This document shows positions 6,879 through 14,061 of a stretch of 17,343 nt of DNA, in pieces (position 1 is the first letter of the stretch; each line of letters opens with the position of its first letter). The translations under genes and the position numbers were made by a program. The notes under the pieces are model-generated. The model made no database searches and had not been told where the DNA came from. It worked only from the letters and a program-made list of their open reading frames with translations. Source of the DNA: DAXETY01 sp051155755. GTDB taxonomy: Bacteria > Desulfobacterota > Desulfobacteria > Desulfobacterales > SG8-13. The stretch covers positions 1 to 17,343 of the forward strand of contig DAXETY010000129.1 in the NCBI GenBank assembly GCA_051155755.1, given 5' to 3'.

Positions 6879-6940
6879 AAACCGCAAAAGAACATGCGTC
6901 GGCTCTGCGGCGGGTACGGTGGCCCGCCCTGCGCAACCAT
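6873..6940. repeat. 68-bp direct repeat, first copy
   Basis: This segment is identical, base for base, to 6980-7047, at an offset of 107 bases. It spans the end of a right arm (CCGGCC), the AAACCGCAAAAGAAC tail, the left hairpin and the conserved CAACCAT. Identity stops sharply at position 6940, where the variable core begins. Confidence 0.9.
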
Positions 6941-6985
6941 CCCGCGGCGGCTCCAATTACCGTAGGGCCGGTCACCGCACCGGCC
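6909..6985. repeat. REPIN-like element, copy C1
   Basis: The left hairpin, 6909-6928, pairs GGCGGGT with GCCCGCC (a T-G closing pair on this strand). The right hairpin, 6966-6985, pairs GGCCGGT with ACCGGCC around CACCGC. CAACCAT ends at 6940, a 20-nt core spans 6941-6960, then CGTAG (6961-6965). The left foot reads GCAG on the minus strand and the right foot GTAG. Confidence 0.85.
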
Positions 6986-7047
6986 AAACCGCAAAAGAAC
7001 ATGCGTCGGCTCTGCGGCGGGTACGGTGGCCCGCCCTGCGCAACCAT
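6980..7047. repeat. 68-bp direct repeat, second copy
   Basis: This segment is identical to 6873-6940. Perfect identity over 68 bases implies a recent duplication or gene conversion. After 7047 the sequence no longer matches the bases following the first copy, until the right hairpin restores similarity. Confidence 0.9.
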
Positions 7048-7091
7048 ACGCTGAAAGGAAGTATTTCGTAGGGCCGGTCACCGCACCGGCC
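7016..7091. repeat. REPIN-like element, copy C2
   Basis: The left hairpin at 7016-7035 and the right hairpin at 7072-7091 have the same sequences as in copy C1. The core (7048-7066) is 19 nt and unrelated to the 20-nt core of C1; an ATAC (7046-7049) and a GTAT (7061-7064) could pair across it. The right foot is GTAG. It ends 28 bases from the stop codon of the lactate dehydrogenase gene, and its 3' flank (GGTTTTCGCCGG) makes a further small stem. Confidence 0.85.
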
Positions 7092-7119
7092 GGTTTTCGC
7101 CGGCACGGCCACAACAGAT

Positions 7120-8067
7120 TCAGAGTTCGGCTTCGATGTCCAGCTTTGCGGCGGACTGCCGCAGAATTCGGGCGCTGTCTTCCAGCAGCTGCCGTTCTTT
7201 TTCGGAGAGCGCCGGACGCAGCGTGGCAACGACACCCCGGGCGGTCAGAATCCGCGGCATCGACAGACACACCCCCACCGGTTCGTCACCGCCGGGCTCA
7301 CACAGACAGGACAGGGTTAACACAACGCCTTCGTCGTCCCGCACGGCCTGCACAATCCGCGCGATACCGGCCCCGATCCCGTGATAGGTGGCCTGTTTGC
7401 CCTCGATGATGCGGTAGGCGGCATTGCGCACCCCGTCGTCGATGCGCTTTTCGGCTGCATGGTCGATGGTTCGATCCCTCTGGCGGGCGAAGTCCAGCAG
7501 CGGCACGCCTCCAATTTTGGCATTCGACCATGCCAGCACTTCCGAGTCCCCGTGCTCGCCAATCACGTAGGCGTGAACCGAATGCGGAGCCACACCCAAA
7601 TGCTCGCCCAGCAACGTTCGAAAACGGGCGGTGTCCAGAATCGTACCGGTGCCGATCACTCGCGAGGAAGGCCGTCCGGAGATTTTGGTTGCGGCCTGGG
7701 TCATGATGTCCACCGGGTTGGTGGCCACCACCAGCAGGGTCTCGGGGGCGTGTTCCAGCACACCGGGCACAACGGATTGAAACACCTTCACGTTGCGGTC
7801 CAGAAGTTCCAGGCGGGTTTCGCCTTCGCGCTGGGCCACGCCGCAGGCCAGCACGACGACGGATGCGCCTCGCAATGCCGGATAACCGCCGGCGGAAACC
7901 CGCACCGGCTGAGCAAAGGGCGTGGCATGCAAAATGTCCTCGGCGTGTGCACGCGCCAGGTTTTCGTCCAGGTCCACCAGCACGACCTCGGAGGCACCTC
8001 CGGTCAGTGCGATGGCATAGGCGGCCGTGCTGCCCACGAATCCGGCTCCGACAATTCCGACTCTCAT
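7120..8067 (-). CDS. ldh: L-lactate dehydrogenase (NAD-dependent)
   Basis: The product catalyses pyruvate + NADH to L-lactate + NAD. The 315 residues fit the LDH/MDH superfamily. The Rossmann motif GAGFVGS is at 7-13, and Asp32 ending the second strand points to NAD rather than NADP. Substrate determinants favour lactate over malate: the active-site loop reads GVAQREGETRLEL, with Gln79 where malate dehydrogenases have Arg, and Arg85 as the catalytic-loop Arg. Asp145 and Arg148 (ILDTARFR) and His172 in IGEHGDSEV complete the active site; Thr227 lies in the ATYHG helix. The start ATG at 8065-8067 has AAGGAA upstream. It stands between lutC (153 bases upstream) and gpmA. Direction in the cell may be fermentative, or coupled with LutABC. 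The malate alternative is unlikely. Confidence 0.92.
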   Translation of the reverse strand: MRVGIVGAGFVGSTAAYAIALTGGASEVVLVDLDENLARAHAEDILHATPFAQPVRVSAGGYPALRGASVVVLACGVAQREGETRLELLDRNVKVFQSVVPGVLEHAPETLLVVATNPVDIMTQAATKISGRPSSRVIGTGTILDTARFRTLLGEHLGVAPHSVHAYVIGEHGDSEVLAWSNAKIGGVPLLDFARQRDRTIDHAAEKRIDDGVRNAAYRIIEGKQATYHGIGAGIARIVQAVRDDEGVVLTLSCLCEPGGDEPVGVCLSMPRILTARGVVATLRPALSEKERQLLEDSARILRQSAAKLDIEAEL

Positions 8068-8178
8068 GGCGATTGGTTCCTTCGAAGGTTACGGTTGATA
8101 AGGCATTCTACTTTCAAACAGGCTTCGAGGAATTTTGTTTCAACGGTTTGCCCGTCTGCCCGGGAGATCTTGAATCCT

Positions 8179-8199
8179 TTTTTCGCAGACGCCGAAAAA
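8179..8199. other. TTTTTCG/CGAAAAA hairpin in the lutC-ldh gap
   Basis: A perfect 7-bp stem with a 7-nt loop lies 21 bases beyond the lutC stop. On the minus strand it reads TTTTTCG, then CGAAAAA, and is not followed by a T-run. It could slow RNA decay or mark the end of the lut transcript, but its AT-rich stem is weak. Two GC pairs close the loop end only. Confidence 0.3.
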
Positions 8200-8220
8200 G
8201 TGTTTTTGCAGAAGGAGATT

Positions 8221-8883
8221 TCAGGACTCCAGGATCATCACGATCAGCGCCCGCGGACCGTGGACGCCGAAGGCCAGGGTCATTTCAATGTCGGCCGTGC
8301 GCGACGGGCCGGAGATCAACACCACGTTGGTGGGCATCTGTTCGGCCCACTGCTGCTGTTGAATGATCTCGCAGAAATTGTTGTAGATCCGGTCGGCTTC
8401 CACCACCGCGATGTGCACCGGCGGCACCAGCGACATCAGGCGCGGTTCTCGTGTATCGGGCCACAGGACGATGGCACCGGTTTCGGCGATGGCGCCCACC
8501 GAGGTGGTGACGGCCGCATCGATTTCAAACAGCCGCGGTTTGAAGGATTCGATCGGCCCATCGTAGGTGCAAAGCCTCGGAAGCCCGGAATCGTCTTGCG
8601 CCCAGGCCGCTTCGATCTGCTTGCCGATGGCGGTCTCGGGTGCGTAGAGCAGGGTTTCGAAGCCCCGGTTTGTCAGCACCTCCCGGAGTTTGGCGGTCCA
8701 GCCGTCCCGCGGCACCACGTGCACTTCGGATCGCACCGCTTCCAGCAAAGACTGCAGCTTTCGAATCCGTTCCGGCTTCGAAAAGGTTTCGATGGGCATG
8801 CAGACCGTTTCCGGTACCCCGGGCTCACCGGGGGAAGCGCCTCTCAATCTGTCAAGAATTCGGTCCCGTGCCGGATTACTCAT
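8221..8883 (-). CDS. lutC: LutC-type lactate utilization protein (LUD domain)
   Basis: This 220-residue protein is the third subunit of the LutABC system, which oxidises L-lactate to pyruvate in place of flavin-dependent lactate dehydrogenases. A single LUD domain covers about 60-215. Its conserved core reads TTSVGAIAETGAIVLWP near 125-141, followed by VPPVHIAVVEADRI near 153-166, and ends in an FGVHGPRALIVMILE tail. No Cys cluster is present, as expected for LutC. Its ATG (8881-8883) lies inside the end of lutB, an 8-base overlap that suggests translational coupling. The gene closes the three-gene operon; ldh follows after 153 bases. Confidence 0.93.
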   Translation of the reverse strand: MSNPARDRILDRLRGASPGEPGVPETVCMPIETFSKPERIRKLQSLLEAVRSEVHVVPRDGWTAKLREVLTNRGFETLLYAPETAIGKQIEAAWAQDDSGLPRLCTYDGPIESFKPRLFEIDAAVTTSVGAIAETGAIVLWPDTREPRLMSLVPPVHIAVVEADRIYNNFCEIIQQQQWAEQMPTNVVLISGPSRTADIEMTLAFGVHGPRALIVMILES

Positions 8884-10306
8884 GTTCGGCTCCTTTGCTG
8901 CGCAGACGTTCGTGCAGGCTGCGGCGGGCGAACCTCGGTCTCGAACGCGCCCGGGTCCAGGCCTGCAGCGGTCCGATTTTCGGCAGCAGGTTTCCGCCGA
9001 GCGCCAGCATGCGGGTGGCGATCCGCTGCATCCAGGGATGCGTGTTCATCAGGGCCCAGAGTTTCCAAGCGGCGGTTTCGGCGATATTGCGCCGGTAGCC
9101 GTGGCCGCGGACCTTCGAATCCGGCGCCGGCGAATAACTTTCGTTGCGCATGCGGCGAATCAGGGCCGGCAGTGGAATTTTTACCGGGCAGACTTCCTCG
9201 CAGGCATTGCAGAGGGTGGAGGCGGTGGCCAACTCGCCGGCGGCCTGCAATCCTTCCAGCTGCGGGGTGAGAATCTTGCCGATCGGCCCCGGATATACGA
9301 ATCCGTAGGCGTGACCCCCGAGCCGCGTATAGACCGGACAATGATTGAGGCACGTACCGCAGCGGATGCAGTACAGCGTCTGGCGCAGCTCGGGATCGGC
9401 GAAAATCTGCGACCGTCCGTTGTCCAGCAGAATCAGGTGCACCTCCCGGGGACCGTCTTTTTCGGAATCCTTGCGCGGGGAGGTGATCATGTTGAAATAG
9501 GTGGTGATGATCTGCCCGGTGGCCGAACCGGTGAGAAGCCGCAGCAGCGGCGGCACTTCTTCCAGTTTCTCGACGACTTTTTCAATGCCCATTACGGCGA
9601 TGTGCACCGGCGGCACCGTCGTGCACATGCGACCGTTGCCCTCGTTTTCCACCAGGCACAGGGTGCCGGTTTCGGCCACGGCAAAGTTCACGCCGCTCAA
9701 GCCCACCTCGCCTTCGCGAAATTTTTGCCGCAGCGTGCGGCGTGCGATGGCGTTGAGCGCTTCGACTTCTTCCGTGTAGGGCGCCCCGGGAATTTTATCG
9801 TGAAAAACCCGGGCCACCTCGTCCTTGTTCTTGTGCACCGCCGGTACGATAATGTGCGAAGGCGTTTCGCCTTCCAGCTGGATGATGAACTCGCCCAGAT
9901 CGGTCTCCAGGGCCTCGACACCGTGCTCCTGCAGGAAATGATTCAGGTGCATTTCTTCGGAAACCATGGACTTGCCCTTGACCAGGCGGGTGGCATTGTG
10001 ACGGTTCAGGATTTCCAGGACGATGCGGTTGGCCATGGCGCCGGTTTCGGCCCAGTGGACCTGAATGCCGTTTTCCGTGCAGCGCTTTTCCAGCTGCAGC
10101 AGGAGTTCGGGCAATCGGCTCAGCGCCCGCTTGCGGATCGCATGGCCCTGCTCCCGCAGGGCCTCCAGCTCTTCCGGGTCGGCAAACACGCCGGTGCGTT
10201 TCTGCCGCAGACCGTCCATGGCGGACCGCAGGTTGTTGCGCAGCTGACGGTTCTTCAAAGCGCGGTCGATATTCTTCTTGAAATCGAAACGGGTTTCAGC
10301 GCTCAT
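8876..10306 (-). CDS. lutB: LutB-type iron-sulfur lactate oxidation subunit
   Basis: This 476-residue subunit combines a LUD domain (about 65-300, with GVNFAVAETGTLCLVENEGN near 205-224 and VPPVHIAVMG at 231-240) with a ferredoxin-like segment. The first cluster motif is C313-x2-C316-x2-C319-x3-C323 followed by Pro (CIRCGTCLNHCP). The second is C366-x2-C369-x3-C373 (CNACEEVCPVKIPL), the arrangement usual for LutB. A helical C-terminal extension (about 395-476) rich in Arg follows. It should pass electrons from lactate oxidation, with LutA and LutC, to an acceptor that this window does not show. Its start codon at 10304-10306 overlaps the end of lutA by 11 bases. Length and motifs show no truncation. 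Confidence 0.95.
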   Translation of the reverse strand: MSAETRFDFKKNIDRALKNRQLRNNLRSAMDGLRQKRTGVFADPEELEALREQGHAIRKRALSRLPELLLQLEKRCTENGIQVHWAETGAMANRIVLEILNRHNATRLVKGKSMVSEEMHLNHFLQEHGVEALETDLGEFIIQLEGETPSHIIVPAVHKNKDEVARVFHDKIPGAPYTEEVEALNAIARRTLRQKFREGEVGLSGVNFAVAETGTLCLVENEGNGRMCTTVPPVHIAVMGIEKVVEKLEEVPPLLRLLTGSATGQIITTYFNMITSPRKDSEKDGPREVHLILLDNGRSQIFADPELRQTLYCIRCGTCLNHCPVYTRLGGHAYGFVYPGPIGKILTPQLEGLQAAGELATASTLCNACEEVCPVKIPLPALIRRMRNESYSPAPDSKVRGHGYRRNIAETAAWKLWALMNTHPWMQRIATRMLALGGNLLPKIGPLQAWTRARSRPRFARRSLHERLRSKGAEHE

Positions 10307-11054
10307 GGGTTCGTTCCCACAGAAATTGGGCGATGTGCATGCCGCGTACCGGGGTGTTCAGTTTTTCGGCCGCGGTGGTGATGTGCAGCAGGCAGGCACT
10401 GTCGCTGGAAATCACGGTGGTCGTGCCGGTTTTGCGAATGTCGTCGATTTTGTCCCGGGCCATGGCCGCGGAAATATCGGGGTGCTTGATGGAAAAGGTG
10501 CCGCCGAATCCGCAACATTCGTATTCGTGCTGCAGTTCGATGAGGTCCACGTTTTTCAGCTGCCGGATCAAGGACTTGGCGTCTTCGGTCACGCCCATCT
10601 CCCGCATGGCGTGACAGGAGGAATGCCAGGTGACCCGCAGCGGCGGTCCCTGGTCGTTCAACCGGACCTTCAGCACGTGGGTCAGAAACTCGGTAAACTC
10701 GAACACCCGCTCGGAAAAGTGCCGGGCCCGGGTCGCATCCCGATCGCCTTCGAACAACTCCGGGTAATGCCGGTGCATCATTCCCGCGCAGGATCCCGAA
10801 GGAACGACGATGGGATCGTCGCGATGAAATACGCCCAGCTGGTTTCGGGCCACGCGACGGGCTTCGGCGGGATAACCGGAGTTAAAGGCAGGTTGACCGC
10901 AACAGGATTGGCCCTGGGGAAAGAAGACCTGCAGGCCTTCACGCTCCAGCATCCGGATGGCCGCCAGCCCGGCCTCGGGGTAAATGCTGTCGATGACGCA
11001 GGTGCCGAAAAAATAAACGCGTTCGGGCTTTGCAGGGTAGCTTCGTCGGATCAT
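10296..11054 (-). CDS. lutA: LutA-type cysteine-rich (double CCG domain) lactate oxidation subunit
   Basis: This 252-residue protein consists of two CCG (cysteine-rich) domains, as in LutA, GlcF and heterodisulfide reductase HdrB. Domain one has Cys19, the C51-C52-G pair in GQSCCGQP, and Cys89 in PSGSCAGM. Domain two has Cys147 in HSSCH, C180-C181-G in YECCGFGGTFS, and Cys221. Such domains bind Fe-S clusters; in HdrB they hold unusual 4Fe-4S clusters. With LutB and LutC it forms the lactate-oxidising complex. The start ATG at 11052-11054 has only a weak AAGAGA ribosome site. pgi ends 70 bases upstream on the same strand, so read-through from pgk-pgi is possible. Confidence 0.94.
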   Translation of the reverse strand: MIRRSYPAKPERVYFFGTCVIDSIYPEAGLAAIRMLEREGLQVFFPQGQSCCGQPAFNSGYPAEARRVARNQLGVFHRDDPIVVPSGSCAGMMHRHYPELFEGDRDATRARHFSERVFEFTEFLTHVLKVRLNDQGPPLRVTWHSSCHAMREMGVTEDAKSLIRQLKNVDLIELQHEYECCGFGGTFSIKHPDISAAMARDKIDDIRKTGTTTVISSDSACLLHITTAAEKLNTPVRGMHIAQFLWERTHER

Positions 11055-11076
11055 GAATTTCTCTTGTCCATTGGTG

Positions 11077-11092
11077 GCGGCATTGCTGCCGC
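11077..11092. other. Perfect small hairpin in the pgi-lutA gap
   Basis: GCGGCA pairs with TGCCGC around a TTGC tetraloop, midway in the 70-base gap. No T-run follows on the minus strand, so it is not an intrinsic terminator by sequence. It might act as an RNA-stability or processing element between the glycolytic and lactate-oxidation parts of the transcript. Confidence 0.35.
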
Positions 11093-11124
11093 GGAAGTGA
11101 TTCTCGATGGCGTTGATTGCGCCG

Positions 11125-12792
11125 TCATTCCGGTTGGGGCTCCCGGCGCAAGGACTTAAAGGTGTTGATCAGGCCGTTGGTGGAGGCATCGTGTCCGTCC
11201 ACCGGCCGGTCGTGCTGGAGTTCCGGCAGGATGCGGCCGGCCAGCTGCTTGCCCAGTTCCACCCCCCACTGGTCGAAGCTGAAGATGTTCCAGATCACCC
11301 CCTGAACGAAAATCTTGTGCTCGTAAAGGGCGATCAGACTGCCCAGCACACGGGGGGTCAGTTTCCGAAACAGAATCGAGTTGGTGGGCCGATTGCCTTC
11401 GAACACCCGGTGCGGCCAGAGTGTTTCAATTTCGGCCTCGCTTTTGCCGGCCCGGCGCAATTCGTCCACTACCTCGTCGCGGGTTTTGCCTTTCATCAGG
11501 GCCTCGGTCTGGGCGAAAAAATTCGACAACAGCTTTTCGTGATGGTCTTCGATGGGGTTGTGACTGATCGCCGGCGCCAGAAAATCCGAGGGCACCAGCC
11601 GGGTGCCCTGGTGAATCAGCTGGTAAAAAGCGTGCTGGCCGTTGGTGCCCGGCTCCCCCCAGACGATCGGCCCGGTGGCGTAATGCACCCGGTTGCCGCT
11701 GCGGTCGGTGGACTTTCCGTTGCTTTCCATGTTGCCCTGCTGAAAATAAGCCGGGAAACGATGCATGTACTGGTCGTAGGGCAGGATCGTCTCGGTTTCG
11801 GCACCGAAAAAATTGACGTACCAGATCCCGATCAGCGCCAGAATGACCGGCAAGTTGCGATCGAAATCCATCTCGCGAAAATGCCGGTCCATCGCATTGG
11901 CCCCGCCGAGCAGGGCCTGGAAATTTTCGAAACCGACAAAGCAGGCAATCGACAGCCCGATCGCCGACCAGAGCGAATAGCGCCCGCCGACCCAGTCCCA
12001 GAAAACGAACATGTTGTCCCGGTCGATGCCGAACGCCGCAACGGCCGCCTCGTTGGTGGACATGGCCACGAAATGCTTGGCCACATGGGATTCGTCACCG
12101 GCATGATCCAGAAACCAGCGTCGGGCCGTGTGCGCATTGGTCATGGTTTCCTGGGTGGTGAACGTCTTGGAGGCCACCATGAACAGCACGGTTTCCGGCT
12201 CCAGGGTTTTGAGGGTTTCGGCGATATGGGTGCCGTCCACGTTGGAAACGAAGTGCATCTTCAGCCGCGGATGACCGTATGGTTTGAGGCACTCGCAAAC
12301 CATGGCCGATCCCAGGTCGCTGCCGCCGATGCCGATGTTGACAATGTCGGTCACCGGTTTGCCGGTGTATCCCTTCCACTGTCCGGATCGCACCCGATCT
12401 GCAAAGGACTGCATTTTGTCCAATACGGACCGTATTTCGGGCATGACGTCGGAGTCGTCCACGTAAACCCGTGTGTTCCGGGTGTTGCGCAGGGCCGTGT
12501 GCAGTACGGCACGGTTTTCGGTTTCATTGATCAGATCGCCGCTGAACATTCTCTCGATGGCATCTTTCAGGTCGAGTTCCTCGGCCAGTTCGACCAACAG
12601 CTTCAGGGTTTCGGCGGTGATCCGATTCTTGGAATAGTCCACCGCAATGTCCTCCAAGTGCCCGGAAAAATTCTCGAACCGGTGGAGGTCTTCGGCGAAC
12701 AGGTCCCGCATGTGCACGTTTTGGATGGCCGCGTGGTGATCCTGCAGGGCCTTCCAGGCCTTCGTTCGGGTGGGATCCGCGTGCTTCAGCAT
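11125..12792 (-). CDS. pgi: Glucose-6-phosphate isomerase
   Basis: The product interconverts glucose 6-phosphate and fructose 6-phosphate in the cytoplasm. The 555 residues are the length of the classic E. coli/eukaryote-like form. Motifs are NIGIGGSDLGSAM at 152-164, phosphate-binding SKTFTTQET at 208-216, the family signature DWVGGRYSLWSAIG at 266-279, QQGNMESNGK at 351-360 with the catalytic Glu356, GTNGQHAF at 382-389 with the ring-opening His387, and VELGKQLA at 511-518 with the catalytic Lys515. All active-site residues are present. The start ATG at 12790-12792 has an AAGGGG ribosome site. pgk ends only 9 bases upstream, so the two are almost certainly one transcript; lutA follows after 70 bases. 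Confidence 0.97.
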   Translation of the reverse strand: MLKHADPTRTKAWKALQDHHAAIQNVHMRDLFAEDLHRFENFSGHLEDIAVDYSKNRITAETLKLLVELAEELDLKDAIERMFSGDLINETENRAVLHTALRNTRNTRVYVDDSDVMPEIRSVLDKMQSFADRVRSGQWKGYTGKPVTDIVNIGIGGSDLGSAMVCECLKPYGHPRLKMHFVSNVDGTHIAETLKTLEPETVLFMVASKTFTTQETMTNAHTARRWFLDHAGDESHVAKHFVAMSTNEAAVAAFGIDRDNMFVFWDWVGGRYSLWSAIGLSIACFVGFENFQALLGGANAMDRHFREMDFDRNLPVILALIGIWYVNFFGAETETILPYDQYMHRFPAYFQQGNMESNGKSTDRSGNRVHYATGPIVWGEPGTNGQHAFYQLIHQGTRLVPSDFLAPAISHNPIEDHHEKLLSNFFAQTEALMKGKTRDEVVDELRRAGKSEAEIETLWPHRVFEGNRPTNSILFRKLTPRVLGSLIALYEHKIFVQGVIWNIFSFDQWGVELGKQLAGRILPELQHDRPVDGHDASTNGLINTFKSLRREPQPE

Positions 12793-12801
12793 AAATTCCC
12801 C

Positions 12802-14001
12802 TTATGGTTTGTCGGTCAGCGCCGAAATCCCCGGCAATGTCTTGCCTTCCATGAACTCCAGGGAGGCGCCGCCGCCGGTGGACACATGCGAAACCCGGTC
12901 CTGGACGCCGGCTTTGCGGACCGCGGCCGCCGAATCACCGCCGCCGATGACGGTGGTGGCACCTTTTTCGGTGATGTCGGCCAGGATGCGGGCGATCGCA
13001 AATGTGCCCTTGGCGGTTGCATCGATCTCGAATACGCCCATGGGACCGTTCCAGGCCACGGTTTGAGCGTCCTGCAGTTCGGCCCGAAAACGCTCGACGG
13101 TGCGCTCGCCGATGTCCATACCATAGGCATCGGCCGGGATCGCCCCGGCTGACACCGTCTGCAGCTCACCGACCTGCCGGTTTTTAAAATCGAAGCGATC
13201 CGACACCACGCAGTCTTCGGGCAATACGATTTTCCCGCCGGCCGCTTCGAGGATATTGGCGGCCATTTCCAGCCGGTCTGCCTCCAGCAGAGAGTTGCCG
13301 ATTTCAAGGCCCCGGGCCTTGAGAAACGTGTACATCATGCCGCCGCCGATCAGGATCTTTTCGACCTTGGGCAGCAGGTTGGATATGACGTCGATCTTGC
13401 CCGAAATTTTCGCCCCGCCAAGGACGGCGACATAGGGCTTCTCCGGCTTTTCCACCACCCGGCCCAGAAATTCGATCTCCTTCATCATCAAAAAGCCGGC
13501 GGCACACTGCTTGAAATGACGGGTGACCCCCTCGGTGGAGGCGTGGGCCCGGTGAGCGGTGCCGAAGGCATCGTTGACGTACACGTCTCCCAGTCGGGCC
13601 AGCTGCCCGGCAAATTCGGGGTCGTTTTCGGTTTCCCCGGCGTGAAAACGCAGGTTTTCCAGCAACAGCAACTGTCCTTCGGCCAGTCGTTGCGAAGCCG
13701 CCTCGGCTTCTTCGCCGACGCAGTCCGGCGCGAAGGCGGTTTCGGCCTGCAGGAGATCATCGAGGACGTCCGTGCAGGGCTGCAGCGACATCTCCGGTAC
13801 CCGGCTGCCTTTGGGTCGCCCCAGGTGCGACATCAGGACGAGTTTGCCATTTTTCTCCAGGATGTGGCGGATGGTCGGCAGCGCGGCCCGAATACGGCCG
13901 TCGTCGGCCACCCGGCCGTCCTGCAGCGGCACGTTGAAGTCCACCCGCATCAATACTCGCCGGCCCTGCAGTTCGAGATCTTCAACGGTCAGCTTGTTCA
14001 C
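12802..14001 (-). CDS. pgk: Phosphoglycerate kinase
   Basis: The product transfers phosphate between 1,3-bisphosphoglycerate and ADP, making ATP in glycolysis. The 399 residues fit the bacterial monofunctional form. The N-domain has RVDFNVP at 19-25, SHLGRP at 58-63, ENLRFH at 115-120 and NDAFGTAHRAHAS at 143-155. The nucleotide-binding C-domain has LGGAKIS at 194-200, NGPMGVFE at 318-325, GGGDSAA at 353-359 and STGGGAS at 374-380. The start chosen is GTG at 13999-14001, because a strong AAAGGAGG lies six bases upstream; an in-frame ATG seven codons earlier would bury that site inside the gene. A small lipoprotein gene ends 60 bases upstream and pgi begins 9 bases downstream. Confidence 0.97.
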   Translation of the reverse strand: MNKLTVEDLELQGRRVLMRVDFNVPLQDGRVADDGRIRAALPTIRHILEKNGKLVLMSHLGRPKGSRVPEMSLQPCTDVLDDLLQAETAFAPDCVGEEAEAASQRLAEGQLLLLENLRFHAGETENDPEFAGQLARLGDVYVNDAFGTAHRAHASTEGVTRHFKQCAAGFLMMKEIEFLGRVVEKPEKPYVAVLGGAKISGKIDVISNLLPKVEKILIGGGMMYTFLKARGLEIGNSLLEADRLEMAANILEAAGGKIVLPEDCVVSDRFDFKNRQVGELQTVSAGAIPADAYGMDIGERTVERFRAELQDAQTVAWNGPMGVFEIDATAKGTFAIARILADITEKGATTVIGGGDSAAAVRKAGVQDRVSHVSTGGGASLEFMEGKTLPGISALTDKP

Positions 14002-14007
14002 CGGTTG

Positions 14008-14015
14008 CCTCCTTT
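14008..14015 (-). promoter_or_regulatory. Ribosome-binding site that fixes the GTG start of pgk
   Basis: AAAGGAGG on the minus strand, with a six-base spacer to GTG (13999-14001), is near-perfect. It decides against the upstream in-frame ATG at 14020-14022, which overlaps the same region and has no comparable site. Confidence 0.85.
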
Positions 14016-14061
14016 CGTTCATTTACCGACGGACAGCCCATCGGATGGTTCCGGGCATCGA

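Larger units (their letters stand above)
6813..7119. other. Intergenic region between ldh and gpmA, filled by tandem REPIN-like repeats
   Basis: This 307-base gap holds a truncated repeat arm (6861-6878) and two full REPIN-like units (6909-6985 and 7016-7091) in direct tandem. About 48 bases before gpmA are unique and carry its ribosome site. The open frames that cross it are low-complexity shadows of the repeats. No other gene or terminator was recognised. Confidence 0.7.

Noticed and set aside
6861..7091. CRISPR-like repeat-spacer array
   Set aside because: Only two cores of 19-20 nt, a constant block of 87 bases made of two REP-type hairpins, no cas genes, and the same element appears singly at two other loci. 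It fits tandem REPINs.
7381..10381. Long plus-strand frames opposite ldh and lutBC
   Set aside because: Antisense shadows with unnatural composition; the minus-strand genes are intact and motif-complete.
11107..13152. Plus-strand frame of 681 codons opposite pgi and pgk
   Set aside because: Same reason: it runs across two real genes and their junction, with shadow-type composition.
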